Below, in pieces: positions 48,810 through 56,686 of a DNA stretch of 64,000 nt. How positions within the stretch are numbered: position 1 is the first letter of the stretch; each line of letters opens with the position of its first letter. The stretch comes from Candidatus Aenigmatarchaeota archaeon. GTDB taxonomy: Archaea; Aenigmatarchaeota; Aenigmatarchaeia; PWEA01; JACQIF01. The notes under the pieces are model-generated. The model had not been told where the DNA came from, made no database searches, and saw nothing but the letters and a program-made list of their open reading frames with translations. The translations under genes and the position numbers were made by a program. Where the stretch lies: positions 62,001 through 126,000 of the forward strand of contig CP066684.1 of the NCBI GenBank assembly GCA_016432325.1. Reading direction: 5' to 3'.

Positions 48810-48934
48810 GCGGAAAGGGAGACATTTCGATAGGACTGACCAAGTGGCTTGAGCTGATCGTAGCGGCTATCGCCGTGGTCTTGGTGCTGATAATGGCGTG
48901 GGGCCAGCTGTGCCATCTCGCCAACGCGTGTTAG
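48755..48934 (+). CDS. Microprotein 1, pilin-like single span
   Basis: About 59 residues. RRRALGGKG-DISIGLTKWLELIVAAIAVVLVLIMAWG gives a basic lead with KG before a membrane helix, as in prepilin peptidase sites. The end GQLCHLANAC carries two cysteines outside the helix. It overlaps the platform gene by 55 nt if ATG 48755 is used; other starts are possible. First in a run of six tiny membrane proteins. Confidence 0.6.
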   Translation: MVHLRSVYTILDNRRRALGGKGDISIGLTKWLELIVAAIAVVLVLIMAWGQLCHLANAC

Positions 48935-48946
48935 GTGGTTATCATC

Positions 48947-49020
48947 GAACTATTGAAACTGCGTCTCGGAACGCCGCGTTCCGAGTATTTCGAACCGAAG
49001 TTCGAAAAGTTTCAAAGTTC
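48947..49020 (+). repeat. Three-stem cruciform before microprotein 2
   Basis: An outer stem pairs GAACT (48947-48951) and TTGAAACT (48953-48960) with AGTTTCAA (49008-49015) and AGTTC (49016-49020). Inside are hairpin CTCGGAACG/CGTTCCGAG (48965-48985) and hairpin TTTCGAAC/GTTCGAAA (48988-49007). The structure fills the gap before the AGAAGGTG binding site of the next gene. It is built from the same arm motifs as the four-hairpin element at 41685. Confidence 0.8.
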
Positions 49021-49039
49021 CTCCAGAAGGTGCGTATAA

Positions 49040-49183
49040 ATGGAACTACCGACAGGAATAATAGTAGCGGTCGTCCTGATAATAGCAATGGCAGTCTTGC
49101 TGCTGTCTGCCGGCGGACAGGTGGCGCAGGCCGGCGTCAAGGTCATAAGCGACTGCGGAATATACTGCGCTATAAAAGGGTGA
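49040..49183 (+). CDS. Microprotein 2, single span
   Basis: A 47-residue protein. MELPTGIIVAVVLIIAMAVLLLSAGGQ is a membrane helix whose first residues resemble mature pilins downstream (LELPTNTLIV and IELPVNALII) but lack the prepilin leader. The outer end holds a cysteine pair spaced C-x-I-Y-C (DCGIYCAIKG). A good ribosome binding site, AGAAGGTG, precedes ATG 49040. Possibly a pilus or envelope subunit. Confidence 0.7.
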   Translation: MELPTGIIVAVVLIIAMAVLLLSAGGQVAQAGVKVISDCGIYCAIKG

Positions 49184-49187
49184 TTGA

Positions 49188-49379
49188 ATGGCGTACAACT
49201 GGACGACCATCGCGTTGGCTGTCATACTGTTCCTGATAGTCGCCGTGGTCGTGATAGCCGGCACAGCGCAGGCAGGACAAGCGGTCGGCCAGTCAGGCGG
49301 CGGAGGCGCATGCAACATCTACTGCGTGATGAGAGACGCGATACAGCCTCTTCCGGCGCCGGGCTTCTGCGGGTGTTGA
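49188..49379 (+). CDS. Microprotein 3, single span with Cys-rich tail
   Basis: A 63-residue protein. WTTIALAVILFLIVAVVVIAG forms the membrane helix, then a Gly/Gln-rich linker and a tail with four cysteines (ACNIYCVMRD and GFCGC). The C-x-I-Y-C element matches microprotein 2. It begins 4 nt after that gene. Disulfides outside the membrane are likely. Function unknown. Confidence 0.7.
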   Translation: MAYNWTTIALAVILFLIVAVVVIAGTAQAGQAVGQSGGGGACNIYCVMRDAIQPLPAPGFCGC

Positions 49380-49380
49380 T

Positions 49381-49587
49381 ATGAAGTTACGTCTCAAAAA
49401 TGGCGCGTCGGGCCGGCAAACGGGCGCAAAAGGAGATTCGAACATAGTCTGGTGGCTCGGCGCATTCCTGATAGCGTTGATCGTTCTGGTTGTTATCGTG
49501 CTGCTCACGCAGAACACGCAGAGTACGGCGCAGGCCGGTTGGGAAGGCGTAAAGGACCGTCTGCGGGGCATAACGGGGTTGGGCTGA
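49381..49587 (+). CDS. Microprotein 4, pilin-like single span
   Basis: A 68-residue protein. A basic, Gly-rich N-terminus ending GAKG-DSN precedes the helix IVWWLGAFLIALIVLVVIVLL, which fits a prepilin-type cleavage site. The outer part is short (TQNTQSTAQAGWEGVKDRLRGITGLG) and lacks cysteine. It starts 1 nt after the previous stop and overlaps the next gene by one base (TGATG). Confidence 0.7.
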   Translation: MKLRLKNGASGRQTGAKGDSNIVWWLGAFLIALIVLVVIVLLTQNTQSTAQAGWEGVKDRLRGITGLG

Positions 49588-49757
49588 TGGACTCCAGAGG
49601 AGACGTGCAGTACTTCATGCTGGCCATAGTATCTTTCGTTATAATCCTTCTCGTGGCGATATCCCTGCTGATACTGTTCGGCGGTGACGCGGGCAAGCAG
49701 ATGGAATGCGCCATTGGATTGTTCCAGGCCACGGGCTGCCCGACGCAGGTGACGTAA
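49587..49757 (+). CDS. Microprotein 5, pilin-like single span
   Basis: A 56-residue protein. MDSRG-DVQYFMLAIVSFVIILLVAISLLILF looks like a short class III leader followed by the pilin helix. The end holds two cysteines (MECAIGLFQATGCPTQVT). Both its start and stop overlap neighbouring genes by one base, so translation is probably coupled along the array. Confidence 0.7.
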   Translation: MDSRGDVQYFMLAIVSFVIILLVAISLLILFGGDAGKQMECAIGLFQATGCPTQVT

Positions 49758-49921
49758 TGGTGTTCTCGGCGGCAGAAAGCAAGTTCGCGCTCGTGATAGG
49801 GATAGTCGTGATGCTCATAGTCATCGCGGGAATCTTCATCTTCCTTTCCACGCAGCTCTCGCCCGAGTTCGGAACGTACGTCAATAACCTGAACTTCAAC
49901 TTCGAACTGCGGCACAGATAG
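49757..49921 (+). CDS. Microprotein 6, single span
   Basis: A 54-residue protein. FALVIGIVVMLIVIAGIFIFL is the helix, preceded by MVFSAAESK and followed by a short aromatic/Asn-rich outer end (YVNNLNFNFELRHR). It is the last of six consecutive tiny membrane genes; the next gene has its own promoter 70 nt downstream. Confidence 0.65.
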   Translation: MVFSAAESKFALVIGIVVMLIVIAGIFIFLSTQLSPEFGTYVNNLNFNFELRHR

Positions 49922-50004
49922 AACTCATAAACCCCCTTTCCACTCGACGTGGTTTTTAAACGCGACGCGCGAACTATTAAATCCTCCTTATCCGTACTAG
50001 GCGC

Positions 50005-50454
50005 ATGGCCGCTCTCAAGTACATAATAATAGCTGGTCTTCTCGGCGCCGCGCTTGCCGTGGCGGGCTTCGCGGCGGCGACAGGCGGCTTCGAGAGGGAG
50101 GCGGAGCGCAGCGCGCTAATCGCGGCTTTCCCGATAACAGAACGCATAACCTCGGGCGTGAACCTGATGCTCTCTCAGGAGGAAACGGGTTTCATCGAGG
50201 TCGCTCTGCCGCCGATAAGATGCGAGATTGCGTTCAACGAGCCTTATGTCGAAACGACCGTACGCAGAGGCGATATTTCTCAATCGTACGGCCTGTTCGT
50301 TTTCGGTGGCGTCAATCTGAACGTGAATCCGATAGAATGCCCGACAGAGGCCGAGCTTAAGGACGGCAAGAAGGTGCGCGTCAATATTACGCGCATTGAC
50401 GTCGGCGGGCCAGTGTTCGTCAAGAGAGTTGTCCTGGAGGGGACGGTCTTATGA
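50005..50454 (+). CDS. Anchored extracellular protein of pilus locus
   Basis: A 149-residue protein with an N-terminal membrane helix (YIIIAGLLGAALAVAGFAAA) and an outer beta-rich domain of about 110 residues with two cysteines (PIRCEIAF, NPIECPTE). CTATTAAAT at 49974-49982 is about 27 nt before ATG 50005, indicating a leaderless mRNA that starts a second transcription unit of the locus. Not recognised; a minor pilin-like role is inference. Confidence 0.72.
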   Translation: MAALKYIIIAGLLGAALAVAGFAAATGGFEREAERSALIAAFPITERITSGVNLMLSQEETGFIEVALPPIRCEIAFNEPYVETTVRRGDISQSYGLFVFGGVNLNVNPIECPTEAELKDGKKVRVNITRIDVGGPVFVKRVVLEGTVL

Positions 50455-51224
50455 AAGGCGCTGCTCTATCAAAGCCGATCTTCCTCTTTTTCGCAATTCT
50501 GTTCTTCGTGATAATGATGGTCTTTCTCATAGCCAGCTTCAACATCACGCCTACTGAAATCAATACCGCATCGAAAGAGATCGTTGCCGTTGACATACTT
50601 CACAGGCTGACGTCGTCGGATGCGTGCCTGAGTACGGGAGAGGCAGGAATACTTGACGCCGTCAAACTTCAGGACGCGGTCAACGGCGGCAGGGAACATA
50701 GTTGCGCGTACGTTCCTAATGCGGGCTACCACGTGCACGTCACAGACCTTCGCACGGATGACGAGTGGGCTTTCGGTTACGACACACCCGACGACTCTAT
50801 AGAAACGAAACACGCAGTCGCAATACAATACAACGACGGTTCTGTGAATCCCGGAGAGCTCACGTTCGCGTACTCGTACAGGGACGCGGATCTGCTTTTG
50901 TTCATAACAGGCCAGGCTTCGCAGACGTTCTACAGAGGGGACAATTACGACAACAGGAGAAAGGCCGAGTTCACGATAGGAAAGAGAGAGACCTTCAGCA
51001 GAAACGGCGTGTACAACGAAGTCTCGACTCTCTGCATGACGCGTCAAGACGAGGAGGAGAGATGCAAGGACCTGCCTGCCGGAGTGCGTGTCATTGTCGA
51101 TGGAGTGTTGCCGGCATACCCTTCTGTTCTTGAACAGACCAAAAACAAAATAATAACGTGGAGGGAAGGAGACGTGGTCCATGTGGTCGTCTGCGGCGTC
51201 ACAAGCTGCGGAACATACGGTTGA
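50451..51224 (+). CDS. Anchored extracellular protein of pilus locus
   Basis: A 257-residue protein. MKGAALSKPIFLFFAILFFVIMMVFLIASF is a short lead plus membrane helix. The outer domain (about 220 residues) has several cysteines (SDACLSTG, EHSCAYV, STLCMTRQDEEERC, VVVCGVTSC). The start overlaps the previous stop by 4 nt. This layout resembles minor pseudopilins with large head domains, but no family is recognised. Confidence 0.72.
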   Translation: MKGAALSKPIFLFFAILFFVIMMVFLIASFNITPTEINTASKEIVAVDILHRLTSSDACLSTGEAGILDAVKLQDAVNGGREHSCAYVPNAGYHVHVTDLRTDDEWAFGYDTPDDSIETKHAVAIQYNDGSVNPGELTFAYSYRDADLLLFITGQASQTFYRGDNYDNRRKAEFTIGKRETFSRNGVYNEVSTLCMTRQDEEERCKDLPAGVRVIVDGVLPAYPSVLEQTKNKIITWREGDVVHVVVCGVTSCGTYG

Positions 51225-51228
51225 TATC

Positions 51229-51678
51229 ATGAAAGGACAGATAGTTACGAATCTCGTGATGATAGCGATACTGGCGATAATGGCAGTCGCCTCCATAGGC
51301 TTCTTCATATGTGTGAACGTCGGCGACGCTTGCAGCCTCGCCAAGAAGGGCGGCTTTGAGAGCGAGGTGACGGAGAACTTCCTGACAGACTCGCAGGCGC
51401 AGTCGGAGCTCAACGCATATCTTGCCGTTAAAGACATGGACGATAACGTCGCGACTCTCTGGCTGCTTTACAAGACTACAGGCGACGCCGGCTACAAGGA
51501 CCGCGCCAAGACCGTTTATGAAACGATGTTCGCCAACAGGCAGACGCGTCTTTTCGTCGATAGAGAATCGTTTGCGACGCGAGACTGTTCTCCTGAATTG
51601 AACGACCCGTCGGCCACGCGCAAGATTCCGCTGCCGTCGGGCCAGCAGATGTCAATGACGCTGGGGTTGTGTCGATGA
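51229..51678 (+). CDS. Pilin-like anchored protein
   Basis: A 149-residue protein starting MKG-QIVTNLVMIAILAIMAVASIGFFI, a minimal prepilin-like leader and helix. The outer part is helical (VTENFLTDSQAQSELNAYLAVKDMDDNVATLWLLYKTTGD), with Cys at both ends (NVGDACSLA, TRDCSPE, LGLC). ATG 51229 follows the previous stop by 4 nt. Not recognised. Confidence 0.72.
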   Translation: MKGQIVTNLVMIAILAIMAVASIGFFICVNVGDACSLAKKGGFESEVTENFLTDSQAQSELNAYLAVKDMDDNVATLWLLYKTTGDAGYKDRAKTVYETMFANRQTRLFVDRESFATRDCSPELNDPSATRKIPLPSGQQMSMTLGLCR

Positions 51679-53981
51679 GTAAAGCGCAGATAGCAGAGAT
51701 GACGTGGATAGCCATAGGCGGCATACTGATGGTCGCCCTCGTGTTGGGTTTGACCGTTTCTGCGATTCTGGCCGGCCAGGCAGGCGACGCAGAGGACGAG
51801 GCGATAGGAGTCAAGACCGCGCTCGACTACTCCGACGATTACGGCTCGCTCGCGGCTCGTTCGTCGCTGCACGGCTCGCTATACGAGAACGGTTTGAACG
51901 GCGGCTTCTACACCGCCGCGCCGCCTGCAGGCACGGAAACGATAGGCGGCGTTGCGTACGTCTACTGGAAGAGGGGAGACACTACAGGAGTCCCATCCGC
52001 AGGCACTATCACAAAAGAACTGCATGCGGGAACGCAAGCCCTTTTTTCAAGCCACATTTCAAATGAGGGCGTTGAACTGCGAACTCCTCCGGGAGCCGCA
52101 GTCGCGCTCGATCTGGACACGTCAGGAGTTTCTGGGGAGTTCCGTGCTGAAATCGTAGACCGCGGCAAGGCGCCTGCGATAAGGATAGGAGGCGACGGCC
52201 GCGTCGCCGAAACAGAGAGCGTCGCAGCCCGTTACCTGCGGCTGCGCAGGGTCGGCGAAATACTCACGCAGCACTCCTCGGGTCTCATCGATTCGCGCGT
52301 CCACGATGCCGTTCGGAGCGTTCAAGACCACCAGACGAACAGCGAGAGCACATGCGGACCTTCTTCATGTGACGCGTCGCTCAACTCCTGCGGCGGCCAG
52401 GACCGCTTGTGCCCGGGTAACCAGATAAGCGGAGACCCGCACGCGGCCGCGCAGAGCGCCGTTACGTCATTACAGAATGACTTGAACGCGCGGTTCGCGT
52501 CAGAGAACATCCGCTTCGAGATTTCAGTCGTGAAAAACGCCGTGAACAAAGTTCCGATAACGCATGTCGAGGACAACAGCGGCTCTGGAACGTACTATCG
52601 TTGGCATACGACTGAGACAGAGCCGGTCGAGACGTGCAGACCCGCAACGACAGCCGACAAATGCGCCAGCATAAAGGGCGCCGGCTGCTTGACGAGAAGT
52701 AAGTGTACTACGGAATCAGGCAAGCCGACGAGGACGCGCGAGTGCACAGGAGGGAAGGTGTGTTGCCTGCTGCCGCCAGAGACGTCGCCTCGCGTGTGCA
52801 CGACAGCTCCGGGATCCACGACTTCGGACTGTTCCGCGAACGCGGCATACGCATGCCCCTGCGCGTACTGCGCGAACGCGCATTATGATATGGCCTATCA
52901 GTACGACTACACAGTTCGCGTCAGCGTGATAGATTCGAATGTTCAACTACTGACAAAAGACGGCCTGCAGAATCCGAAGATGGTCTTCCTTGTGGAAGGT
53001 TTGCACGTAGACGACAACGCGTGCGGCAGCGACGGCCACGACTGCGGCGCGCCGTTTGCGTCCACCACGCCTCTGGAGTCGGAGACCGTGAACTCCATCG
53101 ATTGGCTTACAGGCGTCTCGGAGACGCCTACGTCTTCTGGAGAGATTCCTCCGGAACTCGGCGGTCCTGAAGACGCTGTGTGGTTCGCTTACAACAGCGA
53201 GTCTTACGCGTGCACTGACAACATCCCGCTCTCTGCCGCATACTTCCACGGCAACCGCACGGCGTTCTACGAAATCGGCTGGAGCTTCAACAACGACCAT
53301 CCGAAGACGGCGAACGTGACGGCCACAGTCGCCCGTTTCGACGCTCATTCCTGCAACAATTTCGCTTCCTCGACAGACATCCGCACAGCCGCGTTCCATC
53401 TTGGTTCAGCGCGTGCGGGCACCGCGAACTCGGGGCTCTACACGATACGGATGAGCGCCTCTGATCTCAACGCATACAGGGACGGCTACGTTGTGAAGGT
53501 CGCGGTGGATTTGTACGACTCGGATACAGGCGCGCGCCTGCTGCAGAACACTACAACAGGATACTACGCCGTCTTGCCTGTCCCGAATTCGGAGTACAAC
53601 GTCAGGTGGACCAACCACTCGGACGGCGTCGCGCACTTCTACAAGGGCTTCACGCAGTCAGGGACATGGAGCAGCGCTGCTGCTAGGTGCGATGCGGACG
53701 AGGCCAGCCTTGCAACAATAACAAACGACGAGGAGAACACGCGAGCGTTCCTCGCCGCAGGCGTGCCCTCGAGCGGCCGATATTGGATTGGGGCCACGGA
53801 TACGGCTGCAGAAGGAACGTGGATATGGGTTACAGGAGAGCTCTGGAGCTTCACGAAATGGGCAGGCGGGCCGAGCGCCGAGGACTGCGCCGCCCTGATA
53901 GGTTCTACGACCACGCAGGCCAGCTACTGGGAATCTCTGGGTTGCGGTGTGCCCCAGACGGGCTTCGTCTGCGAAAAGTAA
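51675..53981 (+). CDS. Large anchored protein with C-terminal C-type-lectin domain
   Basis: A 768-residue protein. The N-terminal helix (MTWIAIGGILMVALVLGLTVSAIL) anchors it. A long outer region follows, with a Cys-rich stretch at about residues 220-400 (CGPSSCDASLNSCGGQDRLC; KVCCLLPPE; CPCAYCANAHY). The last 115 residues are a C-type-lectin fold: CDADEASLATITNDEENTRAF, RYWIGATDTAAEGTWIWVTGE, WAGGPSAEDCAALI, GCGVPQTGFVCEK. The EPN/QPD calcium-sugar triad is not seen, so ligand type is uncertain. It ends the transcription unit from 50005. Confidence 0.85.
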   Translation: MSKAQIAEMTWIAIGGILMVALVLGLTVSAILAGQAGDAEDEAIGVKTALDYSDDYGSLAARSSLHGSLYENGLNGGFYTAAPPAGTETIGGVAYVYWKRGDTTGVPSAGTITKELHAGTQALFSSHISNEGVELRTPPGAAVALDLDTSGVSGEFRAEIVDRGKAPAIRIGGDGRVAETESVAARYLRLRRVGEILTQHSSGLIDSRVHDAVRSVQDHQTNSESTCGPSSCDASLNSCGGQDRLCPGNQISGDPHAAAQSAVTSLQNDLNARFASENIRFEISVVKNAVNKVPITHVEDNSGSGTYYRWHTTETEPVETCRPATTADKCASIKGAGCLTRSKCTTESGKPTRTRECTGGKVCCLLPPETSPRVCTTAPGSTTSDCSANAAYACPCAYCANAHYDMAYQYDYTVRVSVIDSNVQLLTKDGLQNPKMVFLVEGLHVDDNACGSDGHDCGAPFASTTPLESETVNSIDWLTGVSETPTSSGEIPPELGGPEDAVWFAYNSESYACTDNIPLSAAYFHGNRTAFYEIGWSFNNDHPKTANVTATVARFDAHSCNNFASSTDIRTAAFHLGSARAGTANSGLYTIRMSASDLNAYRDGYVVKVAVDLYDSDTGARLLQNTTTGYYAVLPVPNSEYNVRWTNHSDGVAHFYKGFTQSGTWSSAAARCDADEASLATITNDEENTRAFLAAGVPSSGRYWIGATDTAAEGTWIWVTGELWSFTKWAGGPSAEDCAALIGSTTTQASYWESLGCGVPQTGFVCEK

Positions 53982-54326
53982 TCACTTCGAGGACTCCACT
54001 TCCCTTGTCCTTCTTTCCAGAAGCTTCCTGCAGTCTTCCGTGGTGTCGCCTATTTCATTTATGAGCGTCTTTTGTGAAGGCGTCGCTGTGAATAAGACTT
54101 TTCTCAGAAGAGTGTCGTAAGTATTCAGCCACGTTAAACACCGTTTCGCCTTTGAAATGAATCCCCTCCTAATCTCTTTGGGTTCCCACGCTCTTGAGGC
54201 CTTTTCCAGATTCTCGTGGAACTCCCTCTCGTTCTCGCGGAATGACTCGACGCAACTGTCTATGTCTGTCTCCTTTTCTATGCCCTTTGAAGACGGTTTG
54301 CGTCCGAAGATGTTAAAAAGTCCCAT
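53982..54326 (-). CDS. Unknown soluble protein within pilus locus
   Basis: A 114-residue, highly charged, probably helical protein (VESFRENEREFHENLEKASRAWEPKEIRRGF; TTEDCRKLLERRTREV), convergent with and directly adjacent to the lectin gene. ATG 54326 lies about 27 nt from the palindromic TATA at 54348-54357, so it is likely leaderless. Not recognised. Confidence 0.6.
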   Translation of the reverse strand: MGLFNIFGRKPSSKGIEKETDIDSCVESFRENEREFHENLEKASRAWEPKEIRRGFISKAKRCLTWLNTYDTLLRKVLFTATPSQKTLINEIGDTTEDCRKLLERRTREVESSK

Positions 54327-54347
54327 AGACTCATATTGGCCGCGAAC

Positions 54348-54357
54348 TATTTAAATA
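54348..54357. promoter_or_regulatory. Palindromic TATA for divergent genes
   Basis: TATTTAAATA is its own reverse complement. It lies about 27 nt from the minus-strand start at 54326 and about 34 nt from the plus-strand start at 54386, so it may serve both. This is the second such divergent arrangement in the window. Confidence 0.5.
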
Positions 54358-54385
54358 CCGCCGCATAATTTCACGCGGTTCTTCC

Positions 54386-56074
54386 ATGGCCAAGGAGATA
54401 CTCGCGGCAATGATAGTCGCAATAATCCTCATGCTGCTCGCCGTGACGTCAGGCTCGCTGTTCGTTGCGGAGGGCCAGGCCAAGGGCACGGCCTCGCTGA
54501 CCATCGCCAACGAGGCTACGTGCGCGCTCGCTCCGTGGCTGCAGGAGTGCAAGGAACTTGAAGAGAAGAAGGCGCGGGAGGAGGCGACAAGCGACTTGCA
54601 GAACGTGTTTATTGCGGCCGCGACGGACGCTGATAACGTGGAGCGAGACGCGTACACATATTCTTATGCAAAAGGTGAGACAATTTCAACAGGCGTCATC
54701 AACGACGATGCGGCAATCAAGACGGGCTCTGCCGTGACGGTTGTGCCTTACGGCACGAACAGACTCTTTGTTGCGTATGCGAGGAAAAGTCAGAGCAACA
54801 CGAACGACGAGGGTTATTATTATAGCGCGTACACCGTGAATCAGGATGGTAGCATATCCCCTTCGGGAAACGGTGTGATAGACGATAGATGCGATATGCA
54901 ATCCGAGCCTGCTATGGACGCGGCCGCTTTCGATAGCAACTCCGACGGCACCATAGACGGCATACTCGTGGGGCTGACGTGCAACGGCGACGGGTACGAT
55001 AACAGCGACCAGAACGATAACAATGACGAGTATACTTTCTACCGATACGTCATCCAAGAGGACGGTTCTCTGACAAGGCAGGACGCGGGCTCCGACAGGG
55101 TACCATCTTTCGTCGCTGAGAATGCGGCACAGCAGCATATTTACATAAAACCTTCCATTACGATGACGGCGTTTAGTTCTGCAGGCGGCGCGCCGAACAA
55201 GGTCTTTATAGCATATGCACGGGAGGCGGATGGCGGAGGAAAGCCCATAGGATCGCCAGGAGACTACTATGCCTACAGAATCTACGATCCATCCAACCCG
55301 CCACCTGCCACGGCGAACGGCTGGCAGGCGGGATGGAGGAACCTACATACAGGGAAGACCAACGATCAGGCCGCAGGCTCCAAGCCCTGCAGCTTGGGCA
55401 GCGGAAGTACGATAGACTCCGCGCTTTACACAGATAACGCCGCCAATTCCGTAATAGTCGCTTATGCGTGCATATCGGACAACAACAAGGACGGCGGGAA
55501 CGACAACTACGAATACAGAATATACAGCAGCGGCGCAGAGAACATTCAGGGCGTAAAGCCGTTGTCAGATGCCCGACAGATAGAAACGTCTCTAGATTTC
55601 ACAGCCGCCCCCGAAGATCGCGCTAACAGAGTCCATACGATAGCGGTTGCGAGAATCGGACATAGAAAATCCTTTGTCGTTTATACGGAAACGATAAGTA
55701 ATCGTAATGGCAACGGTCCCGGACGCTACAAATATCGGGTTATCGATAACGGAGTGCTGACGCCAGAAGGTGACGCGCCAGACCTGCACGGTGGGGACTG
55801 CCACATATGGGATCCAAACGAGGATCTCTCCGGAGCGGGACCAAAAAAACAGCGAGGCGGAGCCTCGGTAAGCCTGTCGTATGACGTGCAGGGAAATAAG
55901 GTCGTCGCAATATACTCTTGTGATTCTGACGGCAAAGGTTCGCAGGACTCCTACAGCTACGCAATCTATAATGTCGCCACAAATGTTATAGAGAAGAGAG
56001 GCTATGCCATAACTCCTGCACAATTGGACAACGGCCCGTCAGTCGCGAGCGTCTACGTGCCAGGAGGCGGCTAG
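54386..56074 (+). CDS. Anchored propeller-like repeat protein
   Basis: A 562-residue protein with an N-terminal membrane helix (AAMIVAIILMLLAVTSGSLFV). The outer part holds six repeats of about 65-85 residues, starting near residues 126, 192, 272, 355, 428 and 505. Each has a strand like LFVAYAR or VIVAYAC, an Asp/Asn/Gly-rich loop and a Y-x-Y-x-I/V strand. This suggests a beta-propeller with possible calcium loops (DSNSDGTIDG). Base use is more A/T-rich than the pilus genes around it, hinting at separate origin. Likely a surface adhesin (inference). Confidence 0.75.
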   Translation: MAKEILAAMIVAIILMLLAVTSGSLFVAEGQAKGTASLTIANEATCALAPWLQECKELEEKKAREEATSDLQNVFIAAATDADNVERDAYTYSYAKGETISTGVINDDAAIKTGSAVTVVPYGTNRLFVAYARKSQSNTNDEGYYYSAYTVNQDGSISPSGNGVIDDRCDMQSEPAMDAAAFDSNSDGTIDGILVGLTCNGDGYDNSDQNDNNDEYTFYRYVIQEDGSLTRQDAGSDRVPSFVAENAAQQHIYIKPSITMTAFSSAGGAPNKVFIAYAREADGGGKPIGSPGDYYAYRIYDPSNPPPATANGWQAGWRNLHTGKTNDQAAGSKPCSLGSGSTIDSALYTDNAANSVIVAYACISDNNKDGGNDNYEYRIYSSGAENIQGVKPLSDARQIETSLDFTAAPEDRANRVHTIAVARIGHRKSFVVYTETISNRNGNGPGRYKYRVIDNGVLTPEGDAPDLHGGDCHIWDPNEDLSGAGPKKQRGGASVSLSYDVQGNKVVAIYSCDSDGKGSQDSYSYAIYNVATNVIEKRGYAITPAQLDNGPSVASVYVPGGG

Positions 56075-56380
56075 ATGTCCCGCAAAGGACTCGAACTGCC
56101 GACCAACACTCTCATAGTCATGGCCGTCGCAATCGTGGTACTGCTGGTCATGATAGTGTTCTTCACCAGCTCGTCGCAAACGTCCACCGGCGCCACAGAA
56201 CTGCAGAACCGCTTCCGTTCGGAATGCGTGACGTTCGTCAGCAGGAACTGTTGCGTGTCCGGGACGGACGTCACGTCCGGCACGTGCGACGCGTCTGCCG
56301 TGGCGCCGAGCGCAGGACTGGCCATCGGAACGACGGACGACACAAAGATAAAAGAGGCATGCTGCATAATCAAGCCATAG
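56075..56380 (+). CDS. Six-cysteine pilin A
   Basis: A 101-residue pilin-like protein. MSRKG-LELPTNTLIVMAVAIVVLLVMIVFF gives a clear prepilin site and helix. The outer domain carries six cysteines arranged C, CC, C, CC (SEC, NCC, GTC, ACC). The gene follows the propeller gene without a gap. It is the first of three tandem paralogues with the same cysteine pattern. Confidence 0.85.
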   Translation: MSRKGLELPTNTLIVMAVAIVVLLVMIVFFTSSSQTSTGATELQNRFRSECVTFVSRNCCVSGTDVTSGTCDASAVAPSAGLAIGTTDDTKIKEACCIIKP

Positions 56381-56388
56381 GTGTTTGG

Positions 56389-56682
56389 ATGTCAAAGAAA
56401 GGAATCGAACTGCCGGTGAACGCGCTGATAATCATGTTCCTGGCCGTGGTAGTTCTTGCCGGAGTCATCGCGATATACACGGGTGTCTGGCAGCCGTCCC
56501 AAAAGACGACGACGCAGGCCTCGGATTTCAACGCCGAATGCGCGAAGTACTCGGCTATTGGATGCTGTGGTGACGATACGCTGTCTGGATGCTCCACGCA
56601 GAAGAGCCAGGTCGTGAGCAAAGCATCGACGTTGGGAATAACGAGCGCGGCAGACGCCGTCAAGCGCTGCTGCGGCGAGTGA
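56389..56682 (+). CDS. Six-cysteine pilin B
   Basis: A 97-residue pilin-like protein. MSKKG-IELPVNALIIMFLAVVVLAGVIAIY is a prepilin site and helix, followed by six cysteines in the order C, CC, C, CC (AEC, GCC, SGC, RCC). It resembles pilins A and C. ATG 56389 is chosen because it begins the leader; the frame extends upstream without other signals. Confidence 0.85.
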   Translation: MSKKGIELPVNALIIMFLAVVVLAGVIAIYTGVWQPSQKTTTQASDFNAECAKYSAIGCCGDDTLSGCSTQKSQVVSKASTLGITSAADAVKRCCGE

Positions 56683-56686
56683 TACC

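Noticed and set aside
53600-53981. Diversity-generating retroelement target at the lectin 3' end
   Set aside because: C-type-lectin domains are common targets, but no reverse transcriptase gene or template repeat was seen in the window.
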